A stretch of DNA of 64,000 bases from Xanthobacteraceae bacterium (GCA_024508855.1 JANINJ010000074.1:1-64000), one strand, 5' to 3'. Positions 28,472 to 38,758 are shown, counted from the first letter of the stretch. Made by a program: numbers and translations. Notes: generated by a model from the letters alone, not told the origin.

Positions 28472-30037
28472 TTGCAGCAGCTTCATTCCGGCGGAACGAC
28501 CGGCAGCCTTCTCATTAATGCCATTGCTCGGTACGGCGATCGGCCCGCGCTCGCTGATGGCAACATCCGCTGGAGCTATCGCGAATTCGGCGATGCGGTC
28601 GCACGCTTCATCGGGTTGTTCCGGTCGGTCGGCCTCAAGCACGGTGATGCGCTGTCGGTGCTGGCCGGTAACCGTGCCGAATCGTGGGCCGCCATCAGCG
28701 CCGCAATGGTGATGGGCTTGCGCTACACGCCGCTGCATCCGATGGCCGCCGAAGACGATCACGCCTTCATCATCGAGGATGCCGAGATCGATGCGCTGAT
28801 CGTCGAAGCCGGGAAGTTCGCGCCGCGCGGGCTTGCGATCAAGGCGCGTGTGCCGGGGCTCAAGCATCTGCTGTCGTTCGGGCCGGTCGAAGGCGCTCGC
28901 GATCTGCTGGCGGAGTTGCCGAATGCAAAGCCGGAGCCGCTGGTCGACGAGAGCGAGGTCAATTCCATCGCGTGGCTCGCTTACACCGGCGGAACGACCG
29001 GCCGCTCCAAGGGCGTGATGCTGCCGCATCGCGTGGTCACGACCATGGCGACGCTGCTCTACGCCGATTGGGACTGGCCGCCGGAGATCCGCTTCCTTGC
29101 CGCGACGCCGATCAGCCACGCCGCCGGCGTGACGCTGTATCCGGTGATGATGCGCGGTGGCTTCACGCGGCTGGTGCAAGGCTTTGAGGCCGAGACCTAC
29201 TGCCGCGTCGTGGCGGAAGAGAAAATCACCGCGGCATTCCTGGTGCCGACCTTGATCTATGCGCTGATCGACGCGCCGGAGTTGCGCGCGCGGCACGACA
29301 TGTCGTCGCTCGACATGATCGTCTATGGCGCGGCGCCGATGTCGCCGGACCGGCTGCGCGAGGGCATCAAGATCTTTGGCTCCATCTTTGTTCAGCTCTA
29401 CGGGCAGACCGAAGCGCCGCAATGCATCACCACGATGCGCAAGATCGACCACGATGATACGAAGCCCGGCCGATTGGGGTCGTGCGGACGGCCCAATCCG
29501 CTCGTCGACGTCAAGCTGTTCGATTCGGAGATGCGCGAAGTCGGCGTCGGGGAGCCGGGCGAAATCTGCGTGCGCGGCACGCTGGTGATGGACGGCTACT
29601 GGAAACGTCCGGAAGCGACCGAGGAAGCGTTGCGCGGCGGCTGGCTGCACACCGGCGACGTCGCGGTGAAAGACGCCGACGGCTATTTCTATATCGTCGA
29701 CCGCACCAAGGACATGATCATCTCCGGCGGCTTCAACATCTATCCGCGCGAAGTCGAGGATGCACTGATGGCGCATCCTTCCGTTGCGTCTGCAGCCGTG
29801 ATCGGCATTCCCGACGAGAAGTGGGGCGAGGCGGTGAAAGCCTTCGTCGTGCTGAAGGCCGGCGCGAACAACGGTGCTGCGGAATTGCAGGCGCACGTCA
29901 AACAACAGCGCGGCGCGCCATGGTCGCCGAAGACGATCGATTTCGTCAGCGAAATTCCTGTCACCGGGCTCGGCAAGATCGATCGCAAGGCGTTGCGCGC
30001 GCCGTATTGGGAAGGCCGCACGCGCGGCGTTGCGTAA
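28472..30037 (+). CDS. AMP-dependent acyl-CoA synthetase/ligase
   Basis: A 521-aa ANL-superfamily enzyme that activates a carboxylic acid as acyl-AMP and then forms the CoA thioester. The P-loop-like A3 motif is AYTGGTTGRSKGVMLPHR. Other core motifs are YGQTEAP, GWLHTGDVA and a C-terminal domain with FIVVDRTKD-like IVDRTKDMIISGGFNIYP and catalytic Lys in GKIDRKALR. The start is TTG 28472 behind GGGAGG, because no ATG precedes the conserved domain. Chain-length specificity cannot be told. A strong terminator follows. Confidence 0.92.
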   Translation: MQQLHSGGTTGSLLINAIARYGDRPALADGNIRWSYREFGDAVARFIGLFRSVGLKHGDALSVLAGNRAESWAAISAAMVMGLRYTPLHPMAAEDDHAFIIEDAEIDALIVEAGKFAPRGLAIKARVPGLKHLLSFGPVEGARDLLAELPNAKPEPLVDESEVNSIAWLAYTGGTTGRSKGVMLPHRVVTTMATLLYADWDWPPEIRFLAATPISHAAGVTLYPVMMRGGFTRLVQGFEAETYCRVVAEEKITAAFLVPTLIYALIDAPELRARHDMSSLDMIVYGAAPMSPDRLREGIKIFGSIFVQLYGQTEAPQCITTMRKIDHDDTKPGRLGSCGRPNPLVDVKLFDSEMREVGVGEPGEICVRGTLVMDGYWKRPEATEEALRGGWLHTGDVAVKDADGYFYIVDRTKDMIISGGFNIYPREVEDALMAHPSVASAAVIGIPDEKWGEAVKAFVVLKAGANNGAAELQAHVKQQRGAPWSPKTIDFVSEIPVTGLGKIDRKALRAPYWEGRTRGVA

Positions 30038-30074
30038 CGGCAGGCGGGCTGAGCGAAAAGTAGCGGTGTCCGCT

Positions 30075-30105
30075 AAAGTTTTCCGTGGTTTTTCGGAAAA
30101 TTTTT
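30075..30105 (+). terminator. Intrinsic terminator after acyl-CoA synthetase gene
   Basis: AAAGTTTTCCG (30075-30085) pairs with CGGAAAATTTT (30094-30104), an 11-bp stem with one G-U pair and an 8-base loop, running straight into a T-run. It lies 38 bases after the stop codon and could work on both strands. Confidence 0.8.
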
Positions 30106-30415
30106 CGCGCTAACTTTTCGGTCACCCTAACGCTGTGGTCACCTTCGTTACGCGAATGTTTCGAATTCGAACGACCCTGTTCGCAAATGCGACAGGGGAG
30201 GAAGACGAAGCGTGAACATCGCGGTTCCGGAGTCAACAGAAAGTTACAAAAAGCCCTTTGTTCACGGGCTTAATGTGCGATTCACTGTCTTAAATTCATG
30301 ATCTCTTTATTGTCTTATTTAAGCTGATCTTCAAACGACACCCCTATGGTCTGGCTATCAGGCGGGACAAAAGTTTCGTCGCATAAGTCGAAAAAACGAC
30401 AACAGGGGTAGTGTC
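30106..30415 (+). other. Leader region of the LdtR-type regulator gene
   Basis: About 310 bases without a supported gene and clearly more AT-rich than the neighbours. It contains the palindrome TTCGAATTCGAA (near 30151-30162) and a possible 29-codon frame from GTG 30212 to TGA 30301, preceded at some distance by GGGGAGG. That frame has no recognisable product. A promoter for the regulator must lie here; I see no strong consensus. Confidence 0.5.
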
Positions 30416-30931
30416 ATGATGAAAGCCGCCGCAACGGCCGTTGAAACCGCCGATCGCGCATCCGGTCAAGCACCGGTGCAGCCGCTCTATCTCGAAGCAC
30501 TGACTTTGGTGGAGCGGCTGCATCGTCGCCTGCTCGACGTCATCAAGGATGAGTTCGATCGCCGCGGCCGCGCCGATATCAATTCGGTGCAGGCGCTGTT
30601 GCTCTACAACATCGGCGACAAGGAGCTGACCGCAGGTGAGCTGCGCACGCGCGGTTACTATCTCGGCTCCAACGTCTCCTACAATCTGAAGAAGCTCGTC
30701 GAGCTCGGCTTCCTTGATCATCAACGTTCGCGCGTCGATCGCCGCTCGGTTCGGATTCGCCTCACGGCGCAGGGCCAGGAAATCCGCCGCATCGTCGACG
30801 CGCTGTATCAGAAGCACGTCAAGACGGTAGAGCAGGTCGGCGGCATCTCGAACGAGGAGTTCGCCACGCTCAACAAGTCGCTGCATCGCCTGGAGCGTTT
30901 CTGGACCGACCAGATCCTCTATCGCCTCTGA
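30416..30931 (+). CDS. ldtR: MarR-family transcriptional regulator, LdtR type
   Basis: A 171-aa winged-helix regulator. The body LYLEALTLVERLHRRLLDVI, LRTRGYYLGSNVSYNLKKLV (recognition helix) and DHQRSRVDRRSVRIRLTAQG (wing) matches the conserved LdtR group of Hyphomicrobiales, studied in Liberibacter as a regulator of L,D-transpeptidase and stress genes. It is upstream of glyA on the chromosome, as in related genomes, though here separated by an 800-base gene-free stretch and several genes. Ligand and targets in this organism are not known. Confidence 0.85.
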   Translation: MMKAAATAVETADRASGQAPVQPLYLEALTLVERLHRRLLDVIKDEFDRRGRADINSVQALLLYNIGDKELTAGELRTRGYYLGSNVSYNLKKLVELGFLDHQRSRVDRRSVRIRLTAQGQEIRRIVDALYQKHVKTVEQVGGISNEEFATLNKSLHRLERFWTDQILYRL

Positions 30932-31107
30932 TTTCTCCTCCAAGGGAAAGCCAGGACAAGCCGGCTCGCTCAGAACAAGACCGGCAGTCTCACTCAATCA
31001 ACAATCAAGAACACTTCCTCGACTTCACGCATCGGCCCGAGTTGCCCCGGGACCGGTGCGTTTTTCTGTGAGCACGCAGCCGGCGAAAAGTGCAGCGCGT
31101 TTTCGGT

Positions 31108-31625
31108 TTCGAATGTCAAACAGCCAAACGCTCTCGTCCTCGCGGGCCAGAGCCCCGAGGTGATCTGTCGTTTTCCCCTCGAACCGTGAGGGGAGGCGGC
31201 GCGCCGCGAGGCGCAACCTTGGTAAATGTTCGCGTTCCGCCTCCACCGTGCGAGGGTGAAAGACGAACCGCGTCGCCTTGCGGCGCGCCAACCTGCGGCG
31301 TTCTTCAGGCGCGGGGACCGTGCTTCCGGGGCGGGACTGCGGACGCTTGCGCCCGCGTGATCCGGCGGATTTCGCCGCCGTCGTCCCGTCCACGTCCAGC
31401 CAACGCGTGGCAGCCGCTCGTAGTAGCGGCGGACGGTAGCCCCCGGCCTCCCGGACGTGTGCGTGCGAGGCACATCGCGCAGGCGCCGCATCAGCCGGTC
31501 CGGGATCGCTCCCGTTCCAGCCAGCCGCATCGTGCATCCGGGCTTGCGCTCGTTGCCTTTAGCGACTGCTGCTCCGCCTCAAGACGCCTCTAGAAAGCGC
31601 CCCTCGTGAGCAGGACGGGGGAATG
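31108..31625 (-). repeat. Repeated structured element of unknown function (copy 2)
   Basis: This lies in the 813-base gap 30932-31744. On the minus strand it begins near CATTCCCCCGTCCTGCTC (31625 side) and runs to the 17-mer GCTGTTTGACATTCGAA (31108-31124). Near its end are the hairpin CCCCTC-N7-GAGGGG (31175-31193) and ACCTCGG (31155-31161), in the same order as at 45-146. Open frames occur on both strands, but all are Arg/Pro/Ala-rich without domains or ribosome binding sites, so I read it as non-coding. I recall similar stretches in Bradyrhizobium intergenic regions but cannot verify this. Confidence 0.55.
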
Positions 31626-31744
31626 ATACGGCCAGTTTCGGGACCGGGGACAACTATTCGTCGAAATATTTTTACGCGCTTGATTTTCCGGCGTAAAAGC
31701 CGCCTGAGTTCTCAGGTTGCGGGATCTCAGATCACGGGTGAGGC

Positions 31745-31954
31745 ATGGTGGACAAGCAGGCGATGCGCGAGGAGGCCGAACGGCTGATGCGCGAGGCGAT
31801 GGCGCGCAAGGGCGTCACGGTGAAGCAGGGCGACACGCGCATCATGGCGACATGCGGCAAGTGCGGCGCGCAGAACAAGGTGTCGGCGCCGAAGGGCGTC
31901 ACGCGGGTGAAATATACCTGCAAGGAATGCGGAGCGCAGCAGGAGACGCTGTGA
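31745..31954 (+). CDS. Small zinc-ribbon protein
   Basis: A 69-aa protein. An N-terminal amphipathic helix (MVDKQAMREEAERLMREAMA) is followed by a four-cysteine zinc ribbon: ATCGKCGAQNKV and YTCKECGAQQETL, two CxxC knuckles 21 residues apart. This resembles DksA/TFIIS-like ribbons, but no family is recognised. It is preceded by GGTGAGGC and starts 5 bases later. It could bind nucleic acid or serve in a complex; that is inference from fold only. Confidence 0.8.
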   Translation: MVDKQAMREEAERLMREAMARKGVTVKQGDTRIMATCGKCGAQNKVSAPKGVTRVKYTCKECGAQQETL

Positions 31955-32034
31955 AGCTCTGCAGTGAAAATGCACAGCGCTCCGCATCTGGCCGTGTTCG
32001 AATTGCGCGTCCGCGCTGATTGAAAGATACCCCC

Positions 32035-32661
32035 ATGCTCACGCTCCATCATCTCAACGACTCCCGTTCGCAGCGCATCGTGTGGCTGCTGGAGGAGCTC
32101 GGGGTGCCGTATGAGATGAAGAAATACCAGCGCGATGCGCAGACGCGGCTGGCGCCGCCGGAACTCAAGGCGGTGCATCCGCTCGGCAAGTCGCCGGTCA
32201 TCGTCGATGGCGATGTGAAGATCGCCGAGTCCGGTGCGGTCGTCGATTACATCATCCGCCGCTACGGTAAGGGCGCGATGATGCCGGCGCGGGACAGCGC
32301 GGATTTCGAGGCTTACAACGAGTGGCTGCACTATTCCGAGGGGTCGGCGATGCTGCCCCTGATGCTCAACCTTTATGTCTCGCGGCTGAAGGAAGCCGGC
32401 GCGCCGCTGCATCCGCGAATCGACAGCGAACTGGCCAATCACCTCGGCTATGTCGAAGGCGCGCTGCAGGGGAAGCAGTTCTTTGTCGGCGATGCGCTGA
32501 CCGGCGCAGACATCCAGATGAGTTTCGTCGGCGAGATGGCGAAGGCGTTCGGCAAGCTCGACGCGTATCCGAATCTCAAGGCGTGGCTGGAGCGCATGCA
32601 CGCGCGCCCGGCGTTCAAGCGCAGCGTCGAGAAGGGCGGAGCGTATCGTTTCGCGACCTGA
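32035..32661 (+). CDS. Glutathione S-transferase family protein
   Basis: A 208-aa two-domain protein. The N-terminal thioredoxin fold has LHHLNDSRSQRIVWLLEELG, with the catalytic Ser region (NDSRSQR), the cis-Pro segment GKSPVIVDGD and glutathione-binding IAESGAVVDYI. The C-terminal helical domain has LTGADIQMSF (N-capping box). ATG 32035 is preferred to 32020 because homology begins MLTLHHL. Likely a cytosolic beta- or theta-like GST for detoxification; the substrate is unknown. Confidence 0.92.
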   Translation: MLTLHHLNDSRSQRIVWLLEELGVPYEMKKYQRDAQTRLAPPELKAVHPLGKSPVIVDGDVKIAESGAVVDYIIRRYGKGAMMPARDSADFEAYNEWLHYSEGSAMLPLMLNLYVSRLKEAGAPLHPRIDSELANHLGYVEGALQGKQFFVGDALTGADIQMSFVGEMAKAFGKLDAYPNLKAWLERMHARPAFKRSVEKGGAYRFAT

Positions 32662-32698
32662 GAGGGCGCAACGTTACGGCCTGACGCGCCGCCGCCGC

Positions 32699-33124
32699 TT
32701 ACTTGATCCGCACCGTGATTTTCTTCGACACCACCGGCGGCACGAACGGATAGTGGTCGGCGTCGCCGAGCACTAGTTGCAGGGTGTGCCTGCCGGGCGG
32801 CAATTCGATGCGTGCTTCGGTCTGGCCGGCGCCGAAATGCAGATGCGCCTTGTCCTGCGCAATAGGCTCGTCCGGATTGAGCGGCTCATTGACGTCGATC
32901 AACAGGTGATGATGGCCGCTGTTCTGGAAGTTGTCGCCGGCATGGGTAACGCCCATGCCGCGCAGTCCGAAGCGGCACCAGAATGCGCCTTTAATGACGG
33001 CGCCGTCATGCGGCCAGATGAAATAGAGCAGGGCGTCCTTCGGCGCAGGCTTGCCCTTGGCGAAGGCAGTAGCGGGTAAGGAAGTCATCGCAACGAAAAG
33101 CAGACTGCGCCGGGTGATGGTCAT
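32699..33124 (-). CDS. DUF4399 domain protein, exported
   Basis: A 141-aa protein with an N-terminal signal peptide (MTITRRSLLFVAMTSLPATAFAKG; the RR pair hints at Tat but lacks the full motif). The DUF4399 core is visible: FIWPHDGAVIKGAFWCRFGLRGMGV, quoted as FIWPHDGAVI and FGLRGMGV, then SGHHHLLIDV with a His triplet and PGRHTLQLVLGD. The fold is probably a beta-sandwich in the periplasm. The His cluster could bind a metal. The function of the family is not known. It is downstream of the cyclase-FGE gene on the same strand. Confidence 0.88.
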   Translation of the reverse strand: MTITRRSLLFVAMTSLPATAFAKGKPAPKDALLYFIWPHDGAVIKGAFWCRFGLRGMGVTHAGDNFQNSGHHHLLIDVNEPLNPDEPIAQDKAHLHFGAGQTEARIELPPGRHTLQLVLGDADHYPFVPPVVSKKITVRIK

Positions 33125-33153
33125 GACCGATCCTCGTCAAATGATTTTGGTGC

Positions 33154-34683
33154 TCAAAGGGTCAATGCGATACGAAATCCATGAGTCGGGTAACGAACGT
33201 TGGTGTCGTAGCTGTCGCGGTTCGATGGCCGTACGTAGCGTGCATCGTTTCGCCACGAGCCGGATCGCAGCACGTGTGACGGACAACTGTCTTCCGCCCA
33301 GGCCGAGCCGTTGGCCGGTGCGCCCTGGTAGTTCTTGTGCCAGCAATCCTCGACCCATTGATCGACGGTGCCGCCCATGTCGTAGAGGCCGAACGGATTG
33401 GCCTTGAAGCTGCCGACCTTGCCCGGCAGTTCGGCCATCGCGACCTCGGTGCAGTTCTTGCAGCCAGCAGCGCCGGGCTGGAGCTGTTCGCCCCACCAGT
33501 ATTTCGTGCGCGTGCCGCCGCGCGCGGCGTATTCCCACTCGGCCTCGGTCGGCAGCCGATAGGATTTTCCGGTCGTCTCCGCCAGCCATGCCGCGAACTG
33601 CCTGGCGTCGCTCCAGCTGACATTGCTGATCGGTGCGTCGTCGTTTCCGGTCGCGGTGAACGCGCATGCCTTCGCCGCCGCGCAGGCGTTCCATTCGCGG
33701 ATCGAGACGGGGTATTTGCCGATCGCAAAGCGCTTCACCGTGACCTGATGGATCGGCTTCTCGGTGATGTCGTCGTTGCTGCCCATGGCGAAGGCCCCGC
33801 CGGGCAGGGTGATCATCTCGGGCTCGCCGACCGGCTTTGCAGCGGGAGGAGGCGGGGCGGGTTGCGTCTCCGGCACCGCGGCGGGCGCCGGCTGCGGCGG
33901 GGGCGGCGTTACCGGCAGCGCCGCCTGCTTTTCGACCGAGGGCAGAAGCGCCGGCGTCGTTTCGACTGCGGCCGTTTGATACGGAATGTTGCCGCGGGTC
34001 TGCGCGATGAAATACCACAGCGCTCCGCCGGCACAGCCCAGCAGCAGCACGCTCAGCGAGACGACCAGTGTGTTCTGGCGGCGCGCGCGCGTCCGGCCGA
34101 AGGCCGCAGGATCGGGAAGCACGCGATAGACGCGGATCGGATCGGTGATGTTCTTGACCTTGCGGTCGCCGAGCGATTCGTAGCCGCAGACGATCTTGTG
34201 CTTGATCTGCTCGTAGATGCCACCGGAGATGTAGACCTCGCCGGGATCTGCCAGCCCTTCGAGCCGTGAAGCAATGTTGACGCCGTCGCCGAACACATCG
34301 TGGGTGTCGATGATGACGTCGCCGAGATTGATGCCGATGCGGTATTCGATCCACTGCGGGCGGGGCTGCGATGTATTGCGGCCGACCATGTTCTGCTGGA
34401 TCACGATGCCGCAGCGCACGGCCTCGACGGGACTATCGAAGATGGCGATAAAGCCATCGCCGGTGGTTTTCACCAGCCGCCCGTGGTGCTCCTTGATGGT
34501 AGGTTCGATCAGCTCGCGCTCGATGCGCTTGACGCGCGCATGCGTGCCTTCTTCGTCGAGCTGCATCAGGCGGCTGTAGCCGACGATGTCGCCGGCAACA
34601 ATCGCAGCTAACCGGCGTGGCAGGCCAGTGTCCGGAGGTGAGGCGCTCTTGTTCGAATTGATGTCGCGAATTTCGCCGCGCAT
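33154..34683 (-). CDS. Class III adenylate cyclase fused to an FGE-like (SUMF1) domain
   Basis: A protein of about 509 aa. The cytoplasmic class III nucleotidyl cyclase domain (about 22-190) has IVAGDIVGYSRL (metal Asp, about 32), VKTTGDGFIAIF (about 76) and GDGVNIASRLEG (transition-state Asn/Arg). One TM helix (about 204-225) leads to a Pro-rich periplasmic linker (about 244-283). The C-terminal formylglycine-generating-enzyme-like domain (about 290-509) has YRLPTEAEWEYAARGG, GLYDMGGTVDQWVED and LRSGSWRND. The catalytic Cys pair of true FGE is absent (RNDARYVRPSNRD), so it is probably a sensor or lectin-like fold. ATG 34683 is preferred to TTG 34704. Confidence 0.88.
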   Translation of the reverse strand: MRGEIRDINSNKSASPPDTGLPRRLAAIVAGDIVGYSRLMQLDEEGTHARVKRIERELIEPTIKEHHGRLVKTTGDGFIAIFDSPVEAVRCGIVIQQNMVGRNTSQPRPQWIEYRIGINLGDVIIDTHDVFGDGVNIASRLEGLADPGEVYISGGIYEQIKHKIVCGYESLGDRKVKNITDPIRVYRVLPDPAAFGRTRARRQNTLVVSLSVLLLGCAGGALWYFIAQTRGNIPYQTAAVETTPALLPSVEKQAALPVTPPPPQPAPAAVPETQPAPPPPAAKPVGEPEMITLPGGAFAMGSNDDITEKPIHQVTVKRFAIGKYPVSIREWNACAAAKACAFTATGNDDAPISNVSWSDARQFAAWLAETTGKSYRLPTEAEWEYAARGGTRTKYWWGEQLQPGAAGCKNCTEVAMAELPGKVGSFKANPFGLYDMGGTVDQWVEDCWHKNYQGAPANGSAWAEDSCPSHVLRSGSWRNDARYVRPSNRDSYDTNVRYPTHGFRIALTL

Positions 34684-35062
34684 GGCAATGCTGATGCCTT
34701 CCAATGTGGATATCGATCCAGCCTCGAAAAACGAGGCCCTCTATCCCCACGGCGAAGTCCAGCAGAGCGTCCTTGGATAGCGTGCGCTCTCTTGCGGTCC
34801 AATTCAATAAGTACGTCGGGAGAGTGCCAGAAATTACCGGCGGAATGAAGGCCTCACTGGTTGCATGGCCGGAGCAGGGCAATCGCCGCTTTTCGAAGAC
34901 AAAAGGCGGCCTGCCACCACATCTTGCCCAAATCCTGGTTCCAGGGCGCAAAACCTTGGCGGCGGCGACCCGGATGTGGTATGGCCTCGCGCGTTACCCG
35001 ACCCGTTCCCCCGGACCGCCCGCGCCTCGGCCAAGAGGCTGTGGCGGTGGAGATATTTCCTG
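34684..35062. other. Intergenic region upstream of glyA and the cyclase gene
   Basis: A divergent gap of about 380 bases. Open frames run through it, including an extension of the glyA frame, but none has a ribosome binding site or domain. No glycine riboswitch features were recognised. The promoters of both genes must lie here. Confidence 0.5.
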
Positions 35063-36364
<1,302 letters not shown>

Positions 36365-36382
36365 CCGTGAGGTTTCGCGCAC

Positions 36383-36865
36383 ATGCGCTGCCCTAGCTGC
36401 AACAGTCTCGATACCCAGGTGAAGGATTCACGGCCGACCGAAGATTCGGCCGTGATCCGGCGGCGGCGCGTCTGCATGGCGTGCAACTTCCGCTTCACCA
36501 CGTTCGAGCGCGTGCAGTTGCGCGAACTCACTGTCATCAAGCGCAACGGACGGCGTGTGCCGTTCGATCGCGACAAGCTGGTGCGCTCGCTGCAGATCTC
36601 GCTGCGCAAGCGCCCGGTGGAGGCGGAACGCGTCGAGAAGATGGTCTCGGCCATCGTGCGCGAACTCGAGAGTGGCGGTGAGGCGGAGATTTCGTCGGAG
36701 ACCATCGGCGAGATCGTGATGGAGCATCTGCGCCAGCTCGATGACGTTGCCTATGTGCGCTTCGCTTCGGTGTATCGCAATTTCCGCGAGGCACGCGACT
36801 TCAAGACCGTGCTCGGCGAACTTTCCGGCGACGACGAACTTCCAGCAGCGATCATCCGCAAATGA
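36383..36865 (+). CDS. nrdR: Transcriptional repressor NrdR
   Basis: A 160-aa nucleotide-sensing repressor of ribonucleotide reductase genes. It begins [20 protein letters not shown], a zinc ribbon whose second Cys pair is [14 protein letters not shown]. An ATP-cone domain (about 48-140) follows, starting [16 protein letters not shown]. Length is typical. Its stop overlaps the ribD start as ATGA. No NrdR boxes are expected in this operon, since its targets are the nrd genes elsewhere. Confidence 0.97.
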   Translation: MRCPSCNSLDTQVKDSRPTEDSAVIRRRRVCMACNFRFTTFERVQLRELTVIKRNGRRVPFDRDKLVRSLQISLRKRPVEAERVEKMVSAIVRELESGGEAEISSETIGEIVMEHLRQLDDVAYVRFASVYRNFREARDFKTVLGELSGDDELPAAIIRK

Positions 36866-38007
36866 TCTTCCGTATTCTGGAAGATCAATACGCGGAGAAA
36901 AGCCGGCAAGCGAAAGCCAACGATGCGCGGTTCATGCAACTGGCGCTGGCGCTGGGCCGCCGCGGGCAGGGCCGCACCTGGCCCAATCCTGCGGTGGGTG
37001 CGGTCATCGTCAAGGACGACATCATCGTCGGTCGTGGCTGGACACAACCCGGCGGCCGCCCGCATGCCGAACCCGAGGCGCTGGCGCGGGCAGGCGAGGC
37101 CGCGCGCGGCGCGACGCTCTATGTGACGCTGGAGCCGTGCTCGCATGTCGGCAAGTCGCCGCCATGCGCCGATGCGATCATCGCAGCCGGAATCGCGCGC
37201 GTGGTGTCCGCCATTGAGGATCCCAACCCACAGGTAGCGGGGCAGGGCCATGCGAAGCTGCGAGCGGCGGGAATCGTCGTCGATGTCGGCCTGTGCGCCG
37301 ACGAAGCGGCGCGCGATCACGCCGGGCACTTTTGCCGCATTCGCGGCGGGCGACCGCATGTCATCCTCAAGCTCGCGGTGTCGTCCGACGACAGGATCGG
37401 TGCGGCCGGAGGCAAGCCGGTGGCGATCACCGGCGACGCAGCCAATGCCCGCGTACATCTGCTGCGCGCGCAGAGCGACGCCGTCCTGATCGGGATCGGC
37501 ACCGCACTCGCTGATAATCCCTTGCTGACTTGCCGGTTGCCGGGCATGGCGAAGCGCTCGCCGGTGCGGGTGGTGCTCGATCGCGCCTTGCGGCTGCCAA
37601 ACGACGGCAGGCTGGTTCACAGCGCGCGGGAAACGCCGCTCTGGGTGCTGACGTCGAACGTCTCCGAAGCTCCGGCGGCGATGAAGCTTGGCGCTGCCGG
37701 TGCGCAGGTGTTGCGGGTGAAGACGGCGGCAACCGGACTCGAATTGACGGATGTGCTGCATGAGCTGGCGGCGAAAGGGATCACGCGGCTCTTGGTCGAA
37801 GGCGGGGCGAGGATCGCGGCGTCCTTCGTCGAAGCGGGGCTTGTCGACGAGGTCTGGCTGTTGCGCGGGTCTGCGGCGATCGGCAACGACGGGATCGCTG
37901 CGCTCGGCGCAATGCCGCTCAGCGCCATCACGCAGTCGCCGTCGTTTCGCGTTCGTGCTAGCGAACACCTCGATCGGGACAGCCTTACCATTTACGAGCG
38001 AGTTTGA
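36862..38007 (+). CDS. ribD: Bifunctional riboflavin biosynthesis deaminase/reductase RibD
   Basis: A 381-aa enzyme that deaminates and then reduces the pyrimidine intermediate of riboflavin synthesis. The zinc deaminase domain (about 23-145) has [13 protein letters not shown] and [19 protein letters not shown]. The reductase domain (about 165-375) has [13 protein letters not shown] and [14 protein letters not shown]. The start ATG overlaps the nrdR stop. It abuts ribE directly. Confidence 0.96.
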   Translation: MIFRILEDQYAEKSRQAKANDARFMQLALALGRRGQGRTWPNPAVGAVIVKDDIIVGRGWTQPGGRPHAEPEALARAGEAARGATLYVTLEPCSHVGKSPPCADAIIAAGIARVVSAIEDPNPQVAGQGHAKLRAAGIVVDVGLCADEAARDHAGHFCRIRGGRPHVILKLAVSSDDRIGAAGGKPVAITGDAANARVHLLRAQSDAVLIGIGTALADNPLLTCRLPGMAKRSPVRVVLDRALRLPNDGRLVHSARETPLWVLTSNVSEAPAAMKLGAAGAQVLRVKTAATGLELTDVLHELAAKGITRLLVEGGARIAASFVEAGLVDEVWLLRGSAAIGNDGIAALGAMPLSAITQSPSFRVRASEHLDRDSLTIYERV

Positions 38008-38625
38008 ATGTTCACCGGGATTATAACCGACGTCGGCGAGATCGCCAGCCTGAAGCCGGTTGCGCAGGGGCAGTTGCACCGGCTGCGCATCCTGTGCCGC
38101 TACGATCAGACGACGATTGCCGACGGCGCATCGATCGCCTGCAACGGCGTGTGCCTCACGGTGGTGGCATCCGGCGTCGATGGCGAGCGGACATGGTTCG
38201 ATGTTGATGCGGCGGCCGAAACGCTGCGCATGACCACCGCGCAGCATTGGCAGGTCGGCACGCGGCTCAATCTCGAACGCGCGCTGAAGATCGGCGACGA
38301 ACTCGGCGGCCACATCGTCGCCGGCCACGCCGATGGCATCGCGACCATCGTGATGCGCGACGACCTGCCGGACATGGCGCGGTTCGAATTGCGCTGTCCA
38401 CGCGAACTGGCGCGCTTCATCGCGGCTAAAGGTTCGGTGACGCTCGACGGTGTGTCGCTCACGGTGAATACGGTGGCGGATACGACATTTTCCGTGCTCA
38501 TCATTCCGCACACCTTGACGGTGACGACGCTGGGCGACTGGCGCGAGGGCGCCGAGGTCAATCTGGAGGTCGACCTGATGGCCCGCTACGCCGCGCGGCT
38601 GACGGAAATGAAGACGTCATCCTGA
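38008..38625 (+). CDS. ribE: Riboflavin synthase alpha subunit
   Basis: A 205-aa enzyme (also named RibC or RibE) that dismutates two 6,7-dimethyl-8-ribityllumazine molecules into riboflavin. It starts with the signature MFTGIITDVGEIASL and has two similar lumazine-binding barrels; NGVCLTV and DGVSLTVNTV are the equivalent motifs in each. ATG 38008 follows the ribD stop with no gap, so translation is coupled. Confidence 0.96.
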   Translation: MFTGIITDVGEIASLKPVAQGQLHRLRILCRYDQTTIADGASIACNGVCLTVVASGVDGERTWFDVDAAAETLRMTTAQHWQVGTRLNLERALKIGDELGGHIVAGHADGIATIVMRDDLPDMARFELRCPRELARFIAAKGSVTLDGVSLTVNTVADTTFSVLIIPHTLTVTTLGDWREGAEVNLEVDLMARYAARLTEMKTSS

Positions 38626-38674
38626 GGCCGTCGTCCAGTTTTAGCCGACAAAACCGGGCTTTTCACAAGGAAAC

Positions 38675-38758
38675 CGTCATGGCCGGGCTCGTCCCGGCCA
38701 TCCACGTCTTCGTGATGTCGTCAAGACGTGGATGCCCGCGACAAGCGCGGGCATGACG
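38675..38758. repeat. Composite palindromic intergenic repeat
   Basis: Ends are CGTCAT (38675) and ATGACG (38758). Inside lie GCCGGGCTCGTCCCGGC, then ATCCACGTCTT facing AAGACGTGGAT, then GCCCGCGACAAGCGCGGGC. The whole can fold into one long hairpin. The first motif also occurs in variant form at 53463 (GCGTCATGCGCGGGC). It occupies the gap between ribE and ribH. Confidence 0.85.

Noticed and set aside
30212-30301. A 29-codon GTG frame in the ldtR leader
   Set aside because: Spacing to the GGGGAGG is poor and no pattern in the peptide suggests a leader or membrane peptide; kept only as a note.
30994-31537. Protein frames of about 170-180 codons on both strands of the 31 kb gap
   Set aside because: Arg/Pro/Ala-rich translations without domains, in several frames at once, in a region that shares RNA-like landmarks with 1-150.
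34684-35062. Glycine riboswitch before glyA
   Set aside because: No tandem aptamer features recognised, and glyA in this group is not a usual target.
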